NCBI GenBank assembly: GCA_023435925.1
Contig: JAEZLF010000256.1
Coordinates: forward strand, 1 to 8,019
Source: Bacillota bacterium
GTDB taxonomy: Bacteria > Bacillota > Clostridia > Acetivibrionales > DTU013
Length of the DNA stretch: 8,019 nt
Reading direction: 5' to 3'
The translations under genes were made by a program, and so were the position numbers. The stretch's first letter is position 1. Every line of letters starts with the position of its first letter. Shown one piece after another: positions 5,513 to 8,019 of this stretch. Below the pieces are notes generated by a model. The model ran no database searches. It was given only the letters and a program-made list of their open reading frames with translations, and was not told the origin of the DNA.

Positions 5513-6704
5513 TGTCGAGCATCTCCTTAAGTACAAGACCGGCCTGCTCTGCAAATAGTGGTGGAACCGCATTTGCCACCTGAGTGTATCTAGGCGTCTC
5601 CTTCTTTCGCCGTTTCCCCCCCGTTGTGTACTTTCCTTTGAATTCAAACCAATCTGGAAAACTTTGTATCCTTGCTGTCTCTCTAACTGTCAGTATTCGA
5701 GGTTCGTCGTAATGTACAAAGTCATCAGGGATAGAAGTTACTGTTGGAGCAGGTTGGTTGGGATCAAGAATAGTTATACCGCGTTTTTGAAGACCAGTGA
5801 CTATTCCATCGGACGGAGTAATTCTCTTGCCGCGAGGGGCATGATCTAGCATGGCCCGATTTTGGAGTTCAATAGCTAATGTATGATTCGCAAAGCGATG
5901 ACTGTCAACCGCACATCCTTCCGCTATGTCAGATTTTCTCATAAGCTGTTGATAAGAACTACTCGCTTCTCCATACAGTCCTGCTTTGAACTGAGGTGCG
6001 TCTGGAGACGGAACCATTCCACAATATTTTTTTAAATCATCAATCGCGCTTTTAGTGTTAACCGGCGAGACTAAACCCTTCTTAGAAAGGAATAGAAGGG
6101 CTTGTTCTTCCATCATGCAGAAAAAAGACGATGGATCAAGAGACAAGCAACCGACCATAATATAACGCTTGCGCTTTTGTGGAACACCAAAATTAGACAT
6201 GTCAATAATACGACCACTAATAGTATATCCGAGCTTTTCGAGTTCGCATTTGACATACTCTGAATAGTTTTTTGACTTTTCTCCTTCGCTGATAAAAGAT
6301 ACAGTAAATCCATGGACGTTCTCAAATAGTATTATTTGAGGCATAATCAAACGAATAAAATCGACATAAGAATCTATGAGCAAATTGCGCCTATCGTGTT
6401 CAATTCGTTTCCCGGCTAATGAAAAACCTTGGCAGGGCGGACCGCCAACCACCATATCTACTTTTCCGCGCAATTCGATAATTTGATCTTTATAATCTAA
6501 AAGCACCTTGTCAATATCGAGAGGGCTGCAAGGAAGCCAATCAACCCAAGAAAAATGCTTGATATTATCAATAAGGTTATATCGAAGGGAAGAAAAAGCA
6601 TCATTACTTTTTTCAATAGCAAAGAGCCCTTCCCACCCCGCGTTGTGCAGACCCAGGGAAAGGCCGCCGCAACCAGCAAAGAGGTCGATATATGTACGAG
6701 GCAT
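5499..6704 (-). CDS. DNA (cytosine-5-)-methyltransferase, Dcm/HhaI type
   Basis: Transfers a methyl group from S-adenosylmethionine to C5 of cytosine in a specific duplex DNA site. At 401 residues it is complete. Motif I DLFAGCGGLSLG is at 7-18, motif IV GGPPCQGFS at 87-95 with catalytic C91, motif VI ENV at 128-130, and motif VIII QKRKRY at 176-181. The target-recognition region is about 200-315. PAPTV (motif IX) follows at 318-322, with RETARIQSFPDWF just after it, and motif X QVANAVPP ends at 382. No catalytic residue is missing. The ATG at 6704 is preferred (AGGTGA five bases upstream); a GTG at 6713 would overlap that ribosome-binding site. It is first in a three-gene operon with a dual-ATPase protein and a receiver protein, and no restriction endonuclease gene is adjacent. 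The recognition sequence cannot be read from the protein. AT-rich composition suggests horizontal transfer. Confidence 0.96.
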   Translation of the reverse strand: MPRTYIDLFAGCGGLSLGLHNAGWEGLFAIEKSNDAFSSLRYNLIDNIKHFSWVDWLPCSPLDIDKVLLDYKDQIIELRGKVDMVVGGPPCQGFSLAGKRIEHDRRNLLIDSYVDFIRLIMPQIILFENVHGFTVSFISEGEKSKNYSEYVKCELEKLGYTISGRIIDMSNFGVPQKRKRYIMVGCLSLDPSSFFCMMEEQALLFLSKKGLVSPVNTKSAIDDLKKYCGMVPSPDAPQFKAGLYGEASSSYQQLMRKSDIAEGCAVDSHRFANHTLAIELQNRAMLDHAPRGKRITPSDGIVTGLQKRGITILDPNQPAPTVTSIPDDFVHYDEPRILTVRETARIQSFPDWFEFKGKYTTGGKRRKKETPRYTQVANAVPPLFAEQAGLVLKEMLDNARE

Positions 6705-6715
6705 GTTATTCACCT

Positions 6716-6734
6716 GAAAAATCTGTCATTTTTC
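6716..6734. promoter_or_regulatory. Inverted repeat at the operon transcription start, possible operator
   Basis: GAAAAAT (6716-6722), 5 bases, ATTTTTC (6728-6734): a perfect 7-bp dyad. It lies between the -10 box and the ribosome-binding site of the methyltransferase gene, over the expected start of transcription. A repressor or the methyltransferase itself could bind here, or the RNA could form a weak hairpin in the short leader. Confidence 0.4.
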
Positions 6735-6736
6735 AA

Positions 6737-6765
6737 ATTATACCACACAGGGCATATACCGTCAA
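6737..6765 (-). promoter_or_regulatory. Strong sigma-70/sigma-A type promoter of the operon
   Basis: On the minus strand, TTGACG (plus 6760-6765), exactly 17 bases, then TATAAT (plus 6737-6742) preceded by TGG, which makes an extended -10 box. Only one base differs from the consensus hexamers. Predicted transcription starts near 6730, giving a leader of about 25 bases before the ATG at 6704. This implies high constitutive expression unless the adjacent dyad is an operator. Confidence 0.85.
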
Positions 6766-7213
6766 CGTTATCCTGAGCGGGCGAAGGGAAACTGCCTGGG
6801 CCGAAGGAACTGGGGGGGGGATTCTCGAATTTAGTAGCATAATTCCGGGTTAAATATTCGAGAATTGGCCAGTCCATTTTCAAACATGGCCACCCCTTCG
6901 AACAAAAAATCTGTTGCGCCGGCAAGCCGTCACAAATGACCGAGCATCATGGATCGCTGCCCGAGGCAATTCGTAGATGGAAAGGGCAAACAGGATTACA
7001 AGCTTTTCAGAGTGTGATTTATCTCAAAGTGAACCATTCTTCTTTTATGAGATCACCATGAGTATGCAAATAATTCGGATGAGTTCGAAATTCAAAATGA
7101 GTTAGAAACAATTCAGATTAATTCTTGCTGCACGGAAGTATGGATCGTTGCGATGGATGCGATATATACAACATTGACACGAACATGAATAGCTATTAGT
7201 CACTGTTTGAAGC
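6766..7213. other. Intergenic stretch with repeats and no convincing gene
   Basis: It holds a TCCTGAGCG-GGCGAAGG element (6771-6787), a run of nine G (6812-6820), and a 10-bp inverted repeat ATTCTCGAAT (6821-6830) with ATTCGAGAAT (6856-6865). TGGCCA occurs twice (near 6866 and 6886). Two small palindromic hairpins lie near 6915-6940, and AATAGCTATT near 7188-7197 is a 10-base palindrome. Short open frames, such as 7051-7188 on the plus strand (45 codons, no start codon), have no ribosome-binding site. The AT-rich right part may be decayed coding sequence, but nothing is recognisable. Confidence 0.5.
6821..6865. repeat. 10-bp perfect inverted repeat next to a G9 tract
   Basis: ATTCTCGAAT (6821-6830), 25-base spacer, ATTCGAGAAT (6856-6865). 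It sits about 55 bases upstream of the operon promoter -35 box and directly abuts nine consecutive G residues (6812-6820). It could be a regulator site or an old insertion end; no target duplication was seen. Confidence 0.55.
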
Positions 7214-7528
7214 TCAGGAATTGCAACTAAAGTGGACATATTGCGGGTAACTGTGAGCTCCAGTAAAGACAATTAGGTTTCCTCCATTAATATCGTTCAT
7301 TACTCTGTGGCAACAGATTTCACCGTAGTCACCAAGCAAAGGAAGAAATGGCAGTAAGCAAATTTTCATAATGTTTTTTTCGAGCAACAGTACATCATTG
7401 CGATCAAGCAGAATCTCATTCATGACACTATACTCTGTAAATGTTGCACCATTATTTTCGAGTAACTTCTGCTGAAACAGTAATTCGCTAATGGATTTTG
7501 GACATTTTACGAATACACCACGCGGCAT
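7214..7528 (-). CDS. Hypothetical protein, 104 residues
   Basis: Not recognised. The ATG at 7528 is supported by an excellent ribosome-binding site, GGGAGGTG six bases upstream, so the frame is probably real. The frame stays open a little further upstream, but no better start exists there. The protein begins MPRGVFVKCPKSISELL. It has an amphipathic first third, a central LLLEKNIMKICLLPFLPLL stretch (about 50-68) too interrupted to be a clear membrane helix, and a C-terminal part with three of its four cysteines and the sequence VFTGAHSYPQYVHF. It has no signal peptide. Base composition matches the AT-rich island. It stands alone, in the same direction as the operon but about 500 bases upstream and separated by the operon's own promoter. 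A role with the operon is possible but unsupported. Confidence 0.6.
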   Translation of the reverse strand: MPRGVFVKCPKSISELLFQQKLLENNGATFTEYSVMNEILLDRNDVLLLEKNIMKICLLPFLPLLGDYGEICCHRVMNDINGGNLIVFTGAHSYPQYVHFSCNS

Positions 7529-8019
7529 ATTTGGCACCTCCCTGGAATAGTTGATGCAATGAGTTTTCACCCATATAGGATATCGAAGCTGTTCGAAATA
7601 AATCACAGGAATGTCAGTAAAATTTGATCAGAAACCTATCGGGCGTAATGATATATGTAAGAGCCCCAATAGCCGTAACTGCCTTTCTGAAGAACAACAA
7701 TGAACCAAAGATGAGTGTGTCTATAACTATTGTGCACTTAAATCTAGTCATTTAGGATTTCAATAATTGATTTGTCTCTGATAACAAACCGCAGCTTCCC
7801 GTCCTGCCTCACCCTTACTTGTGACCTGCCCCCCGTGATTGTACCAAACCCAATGTTAGGAATCCCCATCTGGGGAGGGGTTTCCCTTGCTACGCTTGAC
7901 TGCATTGTACCGCTGGGCGGCGTGGCGGTCAAGGGCGGCGCAGCCGTTCAATTTACCCTTGACGGACAGGCCGCCGAGCGGTATTCTCCGTCAAAGCGGA
8001 GAAAGGGATAATCGTTTGC
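7529..8019. other. Right-hand non-coding stretch, AT-rich to GC-rich transition
   Basis: From 7529 to about 7780 the sequence is AT-rich with no convincing gene or RNA. From about 7790 it turns GC-rich and palindromic. Two overlapping opposite-strand frames (minus 7744-7932, starting at TTG; plus 7772-8011) exist, but neither has a good ribosome-binding site and both cross the palindromes, so I do not call them genes. A short CCCCA-tc-TGGGG hairpin lies near 7865-7876. Confidence 0.45.
7928..8003. repeat. GC-rich palindromic repeat block, right edge
   Basis: GTCAAGGG (7928-7935) and CCCTTGAC (7956-7963) form a perfect 8-bp inverted repeat, followed by GGACAGGCCGCC. A second hairpin, TTCTCCG (7984-7990) and CGGAGAA (7997-8003), has a 6-base loop. 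The first part matches the left edge, where GTCAAGGGC, CCCTTGAC and AGGCCGCC occur in the same order and orientation (9-59). It is probably a member of the same dispersed repeat family. Confidence 0.55.

Noticed and set aside
5513..5647. 45-residue N-terminal extension of the dual-ATPase gene into the methyltransferase gene
   Set aside because: It overlaps conserved motif X of the methyltransferase. The ATG at 5512 has an AAGGAG site at good spacing, and the extra residues look like out-of-frame shadow sequence.
6793..6820. Weak resemblance of CTGGGCCGAAGGAACTGG to the tRNA T-arm at 1956-1972, considered as a matching attachment site
   Set aside because: The similarity is short, gapped and lacks the GTTCGA core, so it does not support paired attachment sites.
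6710..6925. Minus-strand open frame of 71 codons upstream of the methyltransferase
   Set aside because: It spans the strong promoter and the G9 tract and has no ribosome-binding site.
7051..7188. Plus-strand open stretch of 45 codons with protein-like composition
   Set aside because: No start codon near its beginning, no ribosome-binding site and no recognisable motif. It may be decayed coding sequence, but this cannot be supported.
7744..8011. Two overlapping opposite-strand small frames at the right edge
   Set aside because: They lie across GC-rich palindromic repeats. The minus frame starts at TTG without a ribosome-binding site, and the plus frame resembles translated repeat sequence. 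Copies may be annotated elsewhere as hypothetical proteins because the repeat is common.

Overview
The window looks like a piece of a Bacillota (Gram-positive, Clostridia- or Bacilli-like) chromosome. Ribosome-binding sites are strong and AGGAGG-like, promoters are of the TTGACA/TATAAT type, and the first genes belong to common soil and anaerobe families. I cannot name the genus. Base composition changes sharply. The left flank is GC-rich (1621-1680 has 39 G/C of 60), the middle is AT-rich (5041-5100 has 19 of 60; 7141-7200 has 23 of 60), and the right edge is GC-rich again (7921-7980 has 41 of 60). This reads as an acquired AT-rich island of about 5.5 kb, roughly 2.2 to 7.75 kb, in a GC-richer host.

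Layout from left to right. Positions 1-190 hold GC-rich palindromic repeat sequence. Positions 191-1042 (minus) encode a LysR-type regulator, divergent from an SDR-family NAD(P)-dependent oxidoreductase at 1154-1894 (plus). Their promoters overlap on a perfect palindrome. Positions 1895-2348 are non-coding but full of structure: a tRNA-Val(CAC)-like remnant, several perfect inverted repeats and a minus-strand terminator. Positions 2349-6704 (minus) are one tight three-gene operon, transcribed from a near-consensus promoter at 6737-6765. It encodes a C5-cytosine DNA methyltransferase, a 747-residue protein with two GHKL ATPase domains (an Hsp90/MutL-like one at the N-terminus and a histidine-kinase-like one at the C-terminus), and a receiver-domain protein. 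The C-terminal half of the receiver protein is helical and carries an RNKLAH (R-x4-H) signature typical of HEPN RNase domains. Positions 6766-7213 hold no convincing gene. An orphan 104-residue protein lies at 7214-7528 (minus). The right end returns to GC-rich palindromic sequence related to that at the left end.

The main candidate for a new system is the three-gene operon. The overlaps (14 nt between methyltransferase and ATPase, 4 nt ATGA between ATPase and receiver gene) imply coordinated, probably coupled, synthesis. My working model is an anti-phage or genome-surveillance module. The methyltransferase marks self DNA, the dual-ATPase protein senses a trigger and acts as a kinase, and the receiver protein carries a toxic RNase output released by phosphorylation. 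The kinase/receiver/effector logic resembles the published Detocs defence systems, but this gene content differs as far as I know. No restriction endonuclease or Vsr gene is visible in the window.
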